DNA from: Piezodorus guildinii
Lineage: Eukaryota; Arthropoda; Insecta; Hemiptera; Pentatomidae
DNA length: 64,000 nt
Assembly: GCA_023052935.1 (NCBI GenBank)
Contig: CM041295.1
Span: 20,336,880-20,400,879, forward strand
Direction of reading: 5' to 3'
Made by a program: the position numbers and the translations under genes. The notes below the pieces were generated by a model that saw nothing but the letters and a program-made list of their open reading frames with translations, ran no database searches and was not told the origin of the DNA. Positions 1 to 10,365 of this stretch are shown here, one piece after another (the first letter of the stretch is position 1; the number at the start of each line of letters is the position of its first letter).

Positions 1-1612
1 TATTTCTTTAAGCATATTACAACCACAAAAACAAATATTACAAGTATAAAAAAACATTTGTAGAACTATGGTCTTTTAGACCGTCAGTCCGGAGATGATC
101 TGTAAAGTTTTACAAATTATATAATATTCAAAAACAGGTCACTCATTGGTTCTATTCAACTTCTAACTGTATTAAATTATAAATAAAACAACAGTAAAAA
201 ACAAATAAAATAACAATAATCAATTAATATCACATATTAGAAAGTTTTTTTTTTAAATTATAATTAAATTCTTTAATAAGCCTGTATCTATAAGGCCATG
301 CTATTTTACAAAAATTGTATACAGACAACCAGTTATCACCATTGAGACATTTTATTACATCATCAACTTTTAGAGAATTCTTTCCAAAACATTTTTTTCT
401 AATTTCAGACAGAATCGAACATGAAGCTAGGAAATGAAATGTATTTTCTGTATCTTTTTTATTGCACAAGGAACATATCACACTACTATTCGAATAAAAT
501 CTGTTATAGTTGAGATAAAGAAGTTCACATCTAACTTTGAATATCCATTTAACCCCATTAAAGTTTATTTTATTATCATCAAGATAATGTGTTCCATAGT
601 CATAATTTAATTTTTTATACAGATACATTTTTTCCGAAACTGAAGCCTTTTGTATATATTTTAATTTGTAAATTTCTGTTAACGATACTCTAAATTCCTG
701 CAGGATTAAATCCCATTTATTTTGATTGTCAAGTTTAATGTCAATGTCAATATTATGTTTTTCAGCTATTTCTCTTAAATCCCTTATCCAGTATACCTTT
801 TGTTTAACAACTTCATTATTTATTAAATATGGTAGCCTATTTTTTGTCAGGTTTTTAACTTTTATAACATATTTATGCTGTATTTTCAAGGTTTCTATAA
901 ACATTGGTACTATTTTGGTTTCTAAATGTATTAAGTAGGAAGGGGTGGCTTGCGGCAAGCTAAATAATTTCTTAATGAAGTAATACAGAAGTTTTTCACA
1001 TTCAATATATTCTTTACTTCCCCATGCTCCGGCACCATATCCTATGAATGATTTAAAAACAGCATTGAATACTTGAGTTTTAGATTTATAGGGTATACTA
1101 TTGTTTAGTAGTAAATTTTTCCATATGGAGTTTATTGCTATTTTAGCTTTTGATAGCTTCTGCTGCAAATGTTTTTTCAATGATAATGTAGGTGTAAGAA
1201 CAACACTCAAATATTTATATTCGTTTACTACCTCTATTGCTTGTCTCTTGAAAAACCATTTTTCGTTTCGGCCTCGTTTACCCCCACCATTTCTGAAAAT
1301 TACTATTTTGGATTTATTCAAATTGACCGCTAAATTCCACATTTGACAATATTTCTCTAGATCATTTATCATTAACTGCAGAGTTTTAGGATCAGTAGCT
1401 ACCAGTGTGATATCATCCGCATATGCCAGTAATTTTATTTTTCTTCCATTAACGTTTATGCCACCGCAGATGTTGTCTTCTAAATCATTTATAAAGCATG
1501 AAAATAAAAAGGGACTTAATACACACCCCTGTCTTAATCCGTTCGCGGTCTTGAATTGGGAGGTTAAGCCCTGTTGATACAGATAACCATCTGTTAGTGA
1601 AGCAAAAATATT
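1..1612 (-). mobile_element. LINE family A, 5'-truncated copy
   Basis: Minus-strand non-LTR retrotransposon containing the end of the reverse transcriptase, the C-terminal region and a 3' UTR (about 1-229). The 3' UTR carries a distinctive segment around 66-105 that recurs at 9760-9830 (+) and 57955-58010 (-), which defines the family. Homology to reverse transcriptase stops at about 1612, where an unrelated repeat (K) begins, so the copy is truncated in the palm domain. The clade is not assigned; the C-terminal CCHC-type cluster resembles I/R1/Jockey-group LINEs. Confidence 0.85.
230..1609 (-). CDS. Reverse transcriptase C-terminal part of LINE A (partial)
   Basis: Open frame of about 460 codons without internal stop. 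It begins inside the reverse transcriptase: NIFASLTDGYLYQQ, then GLRQGCVLSPFLF, then the catalytic AYADDITLVA box near 1405-1440. This is followed by a thumb-like region with NEYKYL and a late Cys/His cluster, CSLCNKK...HFLASC (about 430-495), typical of LINE C-termini. The first in-frame Met is at 1372, but homology extends upstream to 1609, so the Met is not the true start. The endonuclease and the N-terminal half of the RT are missing. The absence of stops over 1.4 kb suggests fairly recent insertion. It could not act alone. Confidence 0.85.
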   Translation of the reverse strand: MFASLTDGYLYQQGLTSQFKTANGLRQGCVLSPFLFSCFINDLEDNICGGINVNGRKIKLLAYADDITLVATDPKTLQLMINDLEKYCQMWNLAVNLNKSKIVIFRNGGGKRGRNEKWFFKRQAIEVVNEYKYLSVVLTPTLSLKKHLQQKLSKAKIAINSIWKNLLLNNSIPYKSKTQVFNAVFKSFIGYGAGAWGSKEYIECEKLLYYFIKKLFSLPQATPSYLIHLETKIVPMFIETLKIQHKYVIKVKNLTKNRLPYLINNEVVKQKVYWIRDLREIAEKHNIDIDIKLDNQNKWDLILQEFRVSLTEIYKLKYIQKASVSEKMYLYKKLNYDYGTHYLDDNKINFNGVKWIFKVRCELLYLNYNRFYSNSSVICSLCNKKDTENTFHFLASCSILSEIRKKCFGKNSLKVDDVIKCLNGDNWLSVYNFCKIAWPYRYRLIKEFNYNLKKKLSNM

Positions 1613-1945
1613 TTATTGGTAATTTTTTTTTTCCCGAAAAATAAGAATAGTAATATACGTAGATGTATAATATATCGTCGTAAAGCTAAAGATTTGAGAA
1701 AAGTTATTATTTTATATAAAAAGTAGCATGAGGAAATGGATAGTCATATAAAGCGGGTGAAAGTTATTATTGAATAAATAATATCTATTGTTAGTATATT
1801 TAATCTAAGATTAGCGTGTCCATGGAAACTCAATGTAATTTTTTAAACTTTTTCGAACTCTATCTTTATTTTAAAGTTCTTAAACTGATTTTAACAACGG
1901 AGATAAGTGAAAGTCGTGTGCCGCGAGCACCAGATTTTCTAGATG
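1613..1945 (+). repeat. Repeat K, 3' part (copy K1)
   Basis: Shares with the other K copies the segment with 'atatac..agatgtataatat' and 'aaagctaaagatt', the 'ttaacaacggag' stretch, and the end motif GTAAGTGAAAGTCGTGTG-like followed by 'gcaccagatttt' (about 1905-1940). Noncoding. It abuts the truncated LINE A at about 1612. K is described under its best copy at 40695-41592. Confidence 0.7.
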
Positions 1946-2189
1946 TGTATGATAAATGACGAGCTGGGTGACTCGATTAAATCAATATATTTTACCCTCC
2001 TTCTGATTTCTTTCCGTGGCATCGATTTATATGAAAAGTATGAAACTTGCTGTAACATCCTAGAGATTTAGTTTCTCTAAATATGAAATTTCAGTTTCCT
2101 ACGATTTTTTTATTTCGACCAAGACTTACCTTGTCATTGACTTGTTCATTTTGACTCAGCAGAACCAAAATTTTTCGCTGAAAACCACA

Positions 2190-2340
2190 TGTTTTATAGA
2201 ATAGAATAGAAATTGATTTTTATTCTGGGACTGTGTCCCTTGAGAATAACATATTTGCACAGTTTATAATATACAACATGTCTGGCCAACAGACAAAATG
2301 AACATAATTAACTAATGTTTACAATTATAGGTGAATATAT
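2190..2340 (-). mobile_element. CR1-like LINE 3' end fragment
   Basis: On the minus strand this has the end signature of the CR1-like family here: a 'ctggccaaca' motif, then 'gggac..gtccc..agaat' (about 2222-2250). The same signature occurs on the plus strand after the intact element (7705-7725) and at 15855-15875. Only UTR is visible; no coding remains. The flanking 2341-3020 is AT-rich, with an A-run at 2641-2663 and no supported gene. Confidence 0.55.
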
Positions 2341-3070
2341 ACATAAAATATAAAAATAAAATAAATAAAAATTAAAATAAAACAATCCTCAGAAAATAGT
2401 TGTGTGGACAAAATGAAAAATAAATGAGTTTAAATATATAATAAAAAGAAGAACAATAAATGTTAACATTGTTTTGTTACTTGGTCTTTTAAGAATAACA
2501 TGAGCTTTGAAATAATAAAGGAACTTAAACTGGACAAGAAATAATAAAAAATAAACCAATTAAACATACTACAATGATACGTAACGAAGTCTTCTAATCA
2601 CGTAACAGACATAATAATCACAATATAAACAATTTAAAAAGAAAAGAAAAAAAAAAAAAAAAACTGTAACGATTGTAACAAAGAAGTCTTCCAGATAAAA
2701 TATGGACTTGGTGAAAATAAAACATGGGAACATTGTATAAATAGGCATTTGCTTATTTTTATTTAAAAGTTATTGATCAGAAACGATATTAATTTGCATA
2801 ACAACTGTCAGAAGATTATGGAAACCTTGCAAATGAAGAAACATTCCTTTTTTGCTGATATAGACTCAACCAGTGTCATCATTTTGGCTAATCATTGTTT
2901 TGGTTTCAGCTGTTTAGAGTTTATGATTAACTTGTCCTTTAGTTTGCCCAAATATTTATTTTTCATTATCCAGAATAAATAATGAATTCCGACTTGGAAA
3001 TTTCTTGGAACATTAAAAAATATCATCTCTTTCTTCATATATTTATTTATTATAACATATATAAAACTTG

Positions 3071-3118
3071 ATTATAACAACTTTTCGAGGTACTTTCTAT
3101 GCCTCATCTTCAGATTAT
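3071..3118 (-). ncRNA. Hammerhead-like motif, left arm of A1 (damaged)
   Basis: On the minus strand: CTGAAGA core, one extra base, stem II GAGG/CCTC around a 10-base loop, then GAAAA where GAAAC is expected, then GTT. The change at position 15.2 weakens stem III. It mirrors the plus-strand motif at 3430-3474. Confidence 0.55.
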
Positions 3119-3429
3119 TAAAAATCATCTAAAATACAATAAAATATTATATACAAAACCACATAAATAATAACAAATATTATCAACAATTTGCAATTGA
3201 TAAAATGTTTCGTATATAGGGGCTATGTATAAATAATAATAGTGCATTATTATATGACCAATATTATGATATAATATGGAAATATATGTAAGTACAATTT
3301 TTAATAAAGTTATTTTATAAACAGATTGTAAACATGTAAGTGATAATTGAATTATAAATTGCTGATAATATTTGTTATTATTTATGTGGTTTTGTTTATA
3401 ATATTTTATTGTATTTTAGATGATTTTTA

Positions 3430-3474
3430 ATAATCTGAAGATGACGCATAGAAAGTACCTCGAAACGTTGTTAT
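3430..3474 (+). ncRNA. Hammerhead-like motif, right arm of A1
   Basis: CTGAAGA (3435-3441) fits the C3-U4-G5-A6-N7-G8-A9 core. After one extra base comes stem II (GACG here, GAGG in sister copies, with CCTC at 3458-3461), then GAAAC (3462-3466) and GTT (3467-3469). Stem I can be drawn as 3430-3434 with 3470-3474: one G-U and four Watson-Crick pairs. Stem III is only AC/GU with no loop, the minimal dimer-type form described for animal PLEs. The G-to-C change at 3446 damages stem II. Confidence 0.6.
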
Positions 3475-3508
3475 AATCAAGTTTTATATATGTTATAATA
3501 AATAAATG

Positions 3509-3990
3509 TGACACGTGGCCGCTTACTTTAAAGGATGAACAACGGCTTAAGGTTTTCGAAAATAAGGTACTGCGTAAAATATTTGGTCCGAAGAGAGATG
3601 AGGCCACTAGGGAGTTTAGAAGGTTACACAACGCGGAATTGCGGGACTTTTATCCTGTGAATATAATTGATTTGATAGCATCTCGGAGACTCAAATGGGC
3701 GAGTAAAGTTGTTGGGCTCGATGAAGAGCGGATTCCGAGAAAGTTGGTATTCGCTGAACCGACTGATAGGTGTCCGAAAGGCAGGCCGAAGCGTCGATGG
3801 GAGGATTGCGTTAAGGCTGATCTCGGGGGCTTGGGCTTGAACGGTGAACATTGGACGAGTCTGTGTAGGCGGAATTTGGTTGTATCGGCATCGAACCTTC
3901 GGGTTCGCTAAGCCTATTATTACTATGATTATTACTATTACTATTACTATAATAAATAAATATATAATAAATATAATAATAAATATATTA
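3509..3990 (+). mobile_element. RTE-like LINE 3' fragment with (TTA)n tail
   Basis: Plus-strand reading gives TWPLTLKDEQRLKVFENKVL, then RRLKWASKVV, IPRKLVFAEP, GRPKRRWEDCV and a stop at about 3911. This succession (SRRLRWAGHV..GRP+RRW) is characteristic of the C-terminus of RTE/BovB-type elements and of host genes derived from them. The element ends in a TTA-rich microsatellite (about 3912-3990). A more decayed copy lies at 20535-20822. 5' truncated; the N-terminal endonuclease and the RT are absent. Confidence 0.75.
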
Positions 3991-4428
3991 GAAAAAGGTG
4001 TCATCCAAGATCAAGTATGTATGGTTTAGTGGTGGGCGTGTCAGGTGTAGGAAGTCTGATGGTTACCCGGCGGTAATTGTAAACAAACCGTCTGATTTAG
4101 ATATTTTTTCTTGAGTTTTCATTTTAGGTTACTACAATATTTTAATATTTTTATTTTATCCGTTTAAAAAAGATCGTTCATTTCTGTTAATTTTTTCTTG
4201 CAATCTAACAGGCATAAATGCCATTTTATTATTTTGGAATATTTTTATATTTCATTTACAATCTTGTAACAGCTGTGTTTTATTTACATCATTTTATTTT
4301 AAAATCGTTTTCTATATATTTTATCTGGCTGCAATTTTTTCTTATTTTAGTCTGAATTCATATTTTCTTTTACGAATAATCAATTCATCATTACAATGTG
4401 GTTGGTTTTTTTTTTTATTTCTTATTAG

Positions 4429-7317
4429 ATGCCAATACTGTACTCAATATTTCGCTCTCCACTTTCCTTAATTCCCTATCCATTTACAGTTATCCCAATT
4501 TCCACTTCCATAGTTATGACTAATATCCTCATCTCCTGTCACGTCAATGCTCAATCCCTCATTGCTCACTACGATGAATTCCAGCAGTATTTTACAGATA
4601 ATTTTTACCACATCATAGCTATCTCCGAAACTTGGTTAAAACCTTTCATTCCTTCCTCACAAGTATCCCTTACCAATTATTCCTTCCTTCGCCATGATAG
4701 ATCTGATCGCAGGGGTGGTGGGGTGGGGCTGTATATACATGACTCTCTCAAGGCCAAAACCCTACTCCAATCCCCTTCTCATGATGATCCTCATATTGAA
4801 TACCTCTTTGTGGAAATCTCAACTGCCTCATCTCCTGTCCTGTACGGTGTTGTATACCGAGCTCCTCATGTTCCTTTCGACAGCCTTTTTGAAACATCCC
4901 TAGTCCAATTGGTCTCCAGTTACTCCAGTATTATCATCTCCGGAGATTTCAATATTAATATGTTAGTTGAATCATCCGATAAATCCTTCTTTTTAAACCT
5001 ACTTTTTTCCCTAAATCTTTACCTTGTTCCTTATTTTCCTACCCATCATACTCAATTCTCTGACACCTGGTTAGACCTTCACATAACCGACTCCTCTCTA
5101 AAAGTCCTTTCATCCTCTCAGCACCCGGTCCCGTTTCTTTCATCGCACGACCTCATAGAGATTTCATACAATCTACCGGTAAAATCCTTCACTCCTAAAG
5201 TAGTCTCCTACCGTAATTTGGACCTCCTTTCTTTCGAATCCCTCCAAACCGACCTCGAATCTTTCCATTGGAACACCATATACTCTTCTAATTCGATCGA
5301 TCCTATGATTTCCTCTCTCACCTCAAACCTGAAAACCTTACTAGATAGGCATGCTCCCTTAAAAACCCAAACCTTACGCCGTCCCACTGCTTCTTGGTTG
5401 ACTCCTGAAATAAGAGATGTGATGAAAAGAAGAGAGGCAGCAAGACGGAAATTTCGCCGAACTCGCTTTCCAGGTGATTATACTTGTTTTAAACTTCTCC
5501 GTAATGAAACCCAAGAAGCAGTGCGACGTGCTAAATCCCACTACATTCATAGCTCCCTTTCCAATGCACCAGATTCTAGATCGAAATGGAAAATACTCCG
5601 AAAATTATCCTTTCCAGAATCCAATAAACGCAATACCATTCCTGTTACACCAGACGATCTCAATAATTATTTCGTATCCCTATCTCCTGGTTCATCCTCC
5701 CCAACCGATATTCAACATCATAGTTTCAATGCAGAAAGTTTTTTCTTTTCCCATGTGTCATATGACGAACTAATAACTACTATTCATAAATCCCACACAA
5801 ACGATTACGGACCGGACAACATTCCAGTAAAATTAATTAAATCCTGTCTCCCAGCTCTTATACCGATCCTATATCATATTTACAACTTTTCCTTGCAAAA
5901 TTCCATTTTCCCTGTATCTTGGAAAACCGCCTTAGTTCGACCACTAAATAAAATTCCTAATCCTTCCTTACCATCCGACTTCCGTCCTATATCTCTGCTT
6001 TCAAATCTTTCTAAACCACTGGAACGCATTGTTCAAAATCAGTTATTAAATTTTCTAGAAGAACGTTCCCTTATCAACCCACTCCAATCCGGCTTCCGAC
6101 CAGGTTATTCAACACAATCTGCTCTCCTAAAAATAATCCAAGACCTCCAATCCGCCATTGAACACCAAAAAATAACCATTCTAATTCTCCTAGATTTTTC
6201 CAAAGCCTTCGATACCGTTGACCATACAATCCTTCTAACTAAGCTAAAAAAACTCCCATTATCCAACAGTTCCTTGAGCTGGTTCAAATCCTTCCTTTCC
6301 GACCGATCACAGTACGTGGTAGTTCCAGGCCAACCTCCTTCCAAGACTTTGCCTCTATTCTGTGGCGTTCCTCAAGGCTCATCACTATCCCCCACCCTGT
6401 TTGCTATTTATATCAATGATCTTCCCCATCATATATATCACTCCCAATACCATATGTATGCAGATGACATCCAAATTTACCTATCCTTCCCTCCTTCGGA
6501 CCTATTACAAGCGACTGAAAAACTTCAAGAAGATTTGAACAGAATTAGTTACTGGGCATCAGCCAACAAGCTTAAGTTAAATGCAGAGAAGACAAAGGCG
6601 ATTGTAATAGGTTCCAATCCCCTCCTTAAAACCCTTCCTCCAATCCCAACACTGTTCCTCAATAATAATCCAATAACCTTCCACCAAACCGTTAAAAACC
6701 TTGGGATCACCCTCGATCAAACTCTTTCTTGGAAGAACCATGTCTCTGAAATCTCTCGACGCACCATATCCACCTTAAAACTCCTAAATCATCACCGTCA
6801 CCTTCTTCCATTTGAAACCCGTAGACTCCTGGTTTGCTCCTTAATATTCCCCCACTTCGACTACTGCTGTGCGGTGTATGGGGGTGTCTCTGGGGATCTC
6901 GGAGCTAAACTAAAACGATTATTTAACTGCTTATTACGCTTTATCTTCGGGACATCCAGGGACACTTCTGTCACCCACTTCTATGAAGAGTTGAAGTGGC
7001 TTTTCCCGTCCTACCGATGTAAATACTTTCTGGCAACCTTCCTCTTTCAAGTTTTCCAATTCCACCGCCCGTCCTACATTTCAGAAATGTTTTCATTCAT
7101 ATCCTCCGTCCACTCCCGAAACACTCGTTCGCGGCCTTCAGACCTGTATGTGACGCCCCATCGAACCGCAGCTTTCGACAGATCGTTCCTCATCCGTTCC
7201 TCGTCCGTATGGAATTCTATTCCTTCATATATTCGTCACTCTGACACTCTTCCTACCTTTAAATCCCGACTATTCAATCACTTCCTTTCTATCCAATTCC
7301 CAAAGAGACCTAAATAG
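4429..7317 (+). CDS. CR1-like LINE ORF2: endonuclease and reverse transcriptase, intact
   Basis: Unbroken 962-codon ORF, a usual length for CR1/L2-type ORF2. The N-terminal APE-type endonuclease spans about residues 30-250: NAQSL, ISETWL, RGGGVGLYI, YRAPH, ISGDFNIN, and SSHDLIEI where many relatives have SDH. A basic linker is followed by the reverse transcriptase at about 480-740: FRPISLLSNLSK, GFRPGYST, LLDFSKAFDTVDH, GVPQGSSLSPTLFAIYINDLP, and catalytic YADD. The C-terminus (LKWLFPSYRCKYF, WNSIPSYIR) is typical of CR1-group LINEs. The protein would nick target DNA and copy its own RNA. The Met at 4429 follows a T-rich tract; MTNIL at residue 30 is an alternative start. No ORF1 is seen upstream (3990-4428). 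The lack of stops makes this a young, possibly competent copy. Confidence 0.9.
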   Translation: MPILYSIFRSPLSLIPYPFTVIPISTSIVMTNILISCHVNAQSLIAHYDEFQQYFTDNFYHIIAISETWLKPFIPSSQVSLTNYSFLRHDRSDRRGGGVGLYIHDSLKAKTLLQSPSHDDPHIEYLFVEISTASSPVLYGVVYRAPHVPFDSLFETSLVQLVSSYSSIIISGDFNINMLVESSDKSFFLNLLFSLNLYLVPYFPTHHTQFSDTWLDLHITDSSLKVLSSSQHPVPFLSSHDLIEISYNLPVKSFTPKVVSYRNLDLLSFESLQTDLESFHWNTIYSSNSIDPMISSLTSNLKTLLDRHAPLKTQTLRRPTASWLTPEIRDVMKRREAARRKFRRTRFPGDYTCFKLLRNETQEAVRRAKSHYIHSSLSNAPDSRSKWKILRKLSFPESNKRNTIPVTPDDLNNYFVSLSPGSSSPTDIQHHSFNAESFFFSHVSYDELITTIHKSHTNDYGPDNIPVKLIKSCLPALIPILYHIYNFSLQNSIFPVSWKTALVRPLNKIPNPSLPSDFRPISLLSNLSKPLERIVQNQLLNFLEERSLINPLQSGFRPGYSTQSALLKIIQDLQSAIEHQKITILILLDFSKAFDTVDHTILLTKLKKLPLSNSSLSWFKSFLSDRSQYVVVPGQPPSKTLPLFCGVPQGSSLSPTLFAIYINDLPHHIYHSQYHMYADDIQIYLSFPPSDLLQATEKLQEDLNRISYWASANKLKLNAEKTKAIVIGSNPLLKTLPPIPTLFLNNNPITFHQTVKNLGITLDQTLSWKNHVSEISRRTISTLKLLNHHRHLLPFETRRLLVCSLIFPHFDYCCAVYGGVSGDLGAKLKRLFNCLLRFIFGTSRDTSVTHFYEELKWLFPSYRCKYFLATFLFQVFQFHRPSYISEMFSFISSVHSRNTRSRPSDLYVTPHRTAAFDRSFLIRSSSVWNSIPSYIRHSDTLPTFKSRLFNHFLSIQFPKRPK

Positions 7318-7764
7318 ATTCGAAAATCTCAATAAAAAGCAGTAAAAAACATAGAAACGATAATTTGAATATAATATTTTATTTGTGTTGTATTTGAACA
7401 TTTACTGTATTATTTCATTAATATTCCACCAATATTGTAAAGTTCTTTTAATTAAAATTTGTATTTCGGATTTATATATGTATACAGATATGTGTATGTG
7501 TGTGTATGTAATATATATATATAGTGTGTGTGTGGACATTTTCTCTTTATTTTATTTTTTTATAGTTTTGTTATTAATTATCAGAAGGTATCTTTTAATT
7601 TATTATAATAGTTTATATTTGTCTTTATTTTTATTATTTTGCTTGTTTTATTATACTCTAAGACACTAAAGTTTCTTTATGCAAAATTTGTAATATTATT
7701 CTAAAGGGACATGTCCCAGAATAAATAAAGAATTTATTATTATTATTATTATTATTATTATAAA
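7318..7764 (+). repeat. 3' UTR and (ATT)n tail of the CR1-like LINE
   Basis: About 390 bp of AT-rich UTR ending in 'gggacatgtcccagaataaa' (about 7708-7727), which can fold as a short hairpin (GGGACA/TGTCCC). It is followed by a microsatellite of about eight ATT units. Hairpin plus short microsatellite is a known style of CR1-group 3' end, probably recognised by the RT. 7765-7830 resembles the outer end of Penelope-like repeat A (compare 58966-58991). Confidence 0.75.
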
Positions 7765-8377
7765 GAAAGAGAAGGGATTGTTCCAACTACTACATTCATA
7801 ATTACATTTACTTTTCTATAATGATAATTTATATAAAAAATATCAGTTTATTAAAGAGTCATATTTTGGTTAAGTATTATCTCGAGGCTGTAGTGCTATG
7901 CATTTATACTGTTTTATATATAAAAAATGTACCTTGGAAATATAAATTATAACTGGATTAAAATACAAATATATAACTATGGATATATTTACATATTGAC
8001 CATGTATTTATCCGAACATTTGCCTTAGAGGATTTCCATGTTTTAAGTTTGACCTTCAGCGTTCAACCTTCATCAAAATATTTATACCAAACAGAAAAAG
8101 TTGAATAGATTATAAGAAGGTAACCGTTAACTTGAAAAAATACACAAATTGACAATTTCCAGAGCCAATTTTAATTAGTAAAAAATGCTTGATGTGTCTT
8201 TTCTCCTTACGAGTAAAACTTAATTCATCACACACAATTGAGACGTCGATGGATGCAGTCCAGAAGGTACTATTTGACCATACCATTTTAGCAAATTTGA
8301 ATAATTGCGCTAAAATCTCTCATCACTTAATTATTAAAGCAATTGGATTCCTTTTGCGTTAAAATATAGAATTGTTG

Positions 8378-8378
<1 letters not shown>

Positions 8379-8443
<65 letters not shown>
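8379..8443. repeat. (TA)n microsatellite
   Basis: Uninterrupted alternating TA of about 64 bp. Between 7830 and this point there is only AT-rich DNA with no gene I can support. Confidence 0.95.
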
Positions 8444-8448
<5 letters not shown>

Positions 8449-8644
8449 ACATTACTTTACGTTATGAAAGGAACTGTTTTAGTAAAATTAGGAACGACTT
8501 TTTTGTTATGAAAATATAATAATTGTATTTCTGAAACACGTCCTTACAGGACTTCTTCAGGACGGAAAAATCGTCGATTTTCAAAAGGTACTAAAAATCG
8601 GTTTAAACACGAAATTAATTTCATGATCAGATAAAATTGAATAG

Positions 8645-9130
8645 AAAACAGAAATAATTCTGGGACTGGGTCCCTTAAGGTATGTATTATGGAAATATAA
8701 AATATGTCCCACCAATGAACAAAAGAAACATAACTAATTATTATTTACAATGGTAAAATAAGGAGAAATATTATACAATAAAAATTATTAAATAAATTTA
8801 AAAAAATTCTAAATTTCGTCTCCTGAAAACAAAATCTTATGTTCAACTAAATGAAAAATGAATTAATTTGAAATAAACTAAAATTTGGATAGTAAACAGT
8901 TATTTCCACTCATTCAATGTTTAACATCTAGAACTGAAATATCACATTTGCTGATCGTATATTTGGGATGACAGAAGATATTGTAAGAGTTGGGATTTGA
9001 ATGAGGATAAAGAAGCAGCATGGCTGATATGGGTTGGTAGAGAATTCCAGAGGGTAGTACAAGGGACAATGATGGAACAATCAACAACAAAAGTTTTAGT
9101 TCTGTGGGTCAGCTATTTAGATTCTATGTT
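8645..9130 (-). mobile_element. CR1-like LINE 3' fragment, degraded
   Basis: The minus strand has the 'gggacccagtcccagaat' end (8657-8675) and, at about 8960-9120, a decayed version of the CR1-like C-terminus (compare WNSLP...SFKSRL in the copy at 61171-61593). Stops and frameshifts are present. The 6-kb spacing and opposite orientation show it is independent of the intact copy. Confidence 0.6.
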
Positions 9131-9624
9131 TTTTTTTTTAATTTTTAATAATAAAATTATTAATAAACAGTTAATTTGGTACAATTAGCCTCCATAATGA
9201 AGGCCGTGATACGAATTGTTTATATCGTTATTCGGGTCATGGTATATTGCTATATTTTTACAGGAATGTTTTCTTTATCCCTGAAATGAAATGGGAATTG
9301 ATATTCTGTAGAATTTATTCATTATCATATAATTATAGCGCATCTACGTCATAAACTTGGTATTAGTATTAAATGGATTCCTTGTCAATATTTTTTATAT
9401 TCAAGGACTTCCAGCAGCAAAATCCTAGGCAAACACCACTCACACATACCAACTGATGTTATTTATTTATTTTCGCTTATATGGGATGTAATATTTACAT
9501 ACATACTTATAATGTATAATTGTTTTTTTTCCTATTTTCTCTCTAACTCTAGTTTAATCCGTTTAGACGTTGGCTCATGACGGTGTAAGGCTTCTATTTC
9601 ATTATGTAAGTTTTATTTGATTAC

Positions 9625-9628
<4 letters not shown>

Positions 9629-9676
<48 letters not shown>
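9629..9676. repeat. (TA)n microsatellite
   Basis: About 46 bp of alternating TA next to the 3' UTR fragment of LINE A. Confidence 0.95.
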
Positions 9677-9677
<1 letters not shown>

Positions 9678-9678
<1 letters not shown>

Positions 9679-9860
9679 TGTTTATTGTTATTGATTTGTT
9701 GTTTTGAGCCTTATGAAGAAATAGTAGAATCAATGTATAACAATGACATAAAATAATATGTAAAATTGTTCAGGTCGGCTCCGGACTACACGGTCTAAAA
9801 GATCATAGTTCTATTAATTGTTTTTTATAAATTGTAAAATTGAAATATTTTTGTAACTGT
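9678..9860 (+). mobile_element. LINE family A 3' UTR fragment
   Basis: Plus-strand copy of the family A 3' end: 'tccggactacacggtctaaa' (about 9780-9799) matches the reverse complement of 80-105 and of 57970-58000. No coding sequence remains. Confidence 0.65.
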
Positions 9861-9949
9861 AATAAGCGAAAAAAACAAAATTGTTATCCATTTATCTTTT
9901 TCTTCTTCTTCTTCATCCTTCCTTTCTACCACTACAGTAGATATATATA

Positions 9950-10205
9950 GGGAGCGACGTGGTCTAGTGGATAGAGCACTAGTCTACTGTCCTTCGTGTC
10001 CTGGGTTCGAATCCTGGCTATGACCGAATATTATTTATTCTCTTAATTGAGCAGGGGAGGGGGCCGACAGTAGGGCAGAGCAAAAAAACCTGGCGGACGA
10101 GCGTCAAGGACTAATAATCACCTCATTGCACGGCCGTTGGCCTAGAAACAGTACGAATTTCTATATGTACTGAGCCCAAGACCCTTCATGGGTTGTCGAG
10201 GTACA

Positions 10206-10208
<3 letters not shown>
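9950..10208 (+). mobile_element. tRNA-derived SINE, family S1 (best copy)
   Basis: The head has a Pol III A box (TGGTCTAGTGGATAGAGCAC, about 9960-9979) and B box (GGGTTCGAATCC, about 10003-10014). The 5' and 3' arms do not pair into a tRNA acceptor stem, so this is a SINE head rather than a tRNA gene. The unrelated body includes 'cctggcggacgagcgt', 'cacctcattgcacggccg' and 'tactgagcccaagaccctt', and ends at a (TA)n tract. Related copies: 23553-23790, 37298-37557, 54630-54690 and 62355-63505. It needs LINE machinery to move. Confidence 0.85.
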
Positions 10209-10291
<83 letters not shown>

Positions 10292-10321
10292 CATACATAC
10301 ATACATACATACTACATTAAA

Positions 10322-10359
<38 letters not shown>

Positions 10360-10365
10360 TTTGTT
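10208..10365. repeat. (TA)n and (CATA)n microsatellites
   Basis: TA tract at 10208-10284, four to five CATA units at about 10288-10310, and a second TA tract at 10322-10362. Open frames reading through here encode only Tyr-Ile runs and are not genes. 10366-11470 is AT-rich with T-runs and no supported gene. Confidence 0.95.

Larger units (their letters stand above)
3021..3508. mobile_element. Penelope-like fold-back A1 (inverted arms)
   Basis: Two inverted arms of about 130 bp (about 3030-3165 and 3375-3508) face each other across an AT-rich centre. Each arm carries a hammerhead-like motif reading outward. A second copy lies at 58184-58991. There is no coding sequence. Structure and motif match the repeats (pseudo-LTRs) of Penelope-like elements; assignment to PLE rests on the ribozyme motif and on analogy with the GIY-YIG-bearing element at 16738-18763. 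Confidence 0.65.

Noticed and set aside
2773..2982. 69-codon plus-strand frame
   Set aside because: Short, AT-rich, no conserved motif, and no splice or promoter context; compatible with chance.
3624..4004. 126-codon minus-strand frame
   Set aside because: Antisense shadow of the RTE-like C-terminus and its TTA microsatellite.
9957..10025. tRNA gene on the plus strand
   Set aside because: Good A and B boxes, but the acceptor arms do not pair and the same head is fused to a conserved SINE body in other copies.
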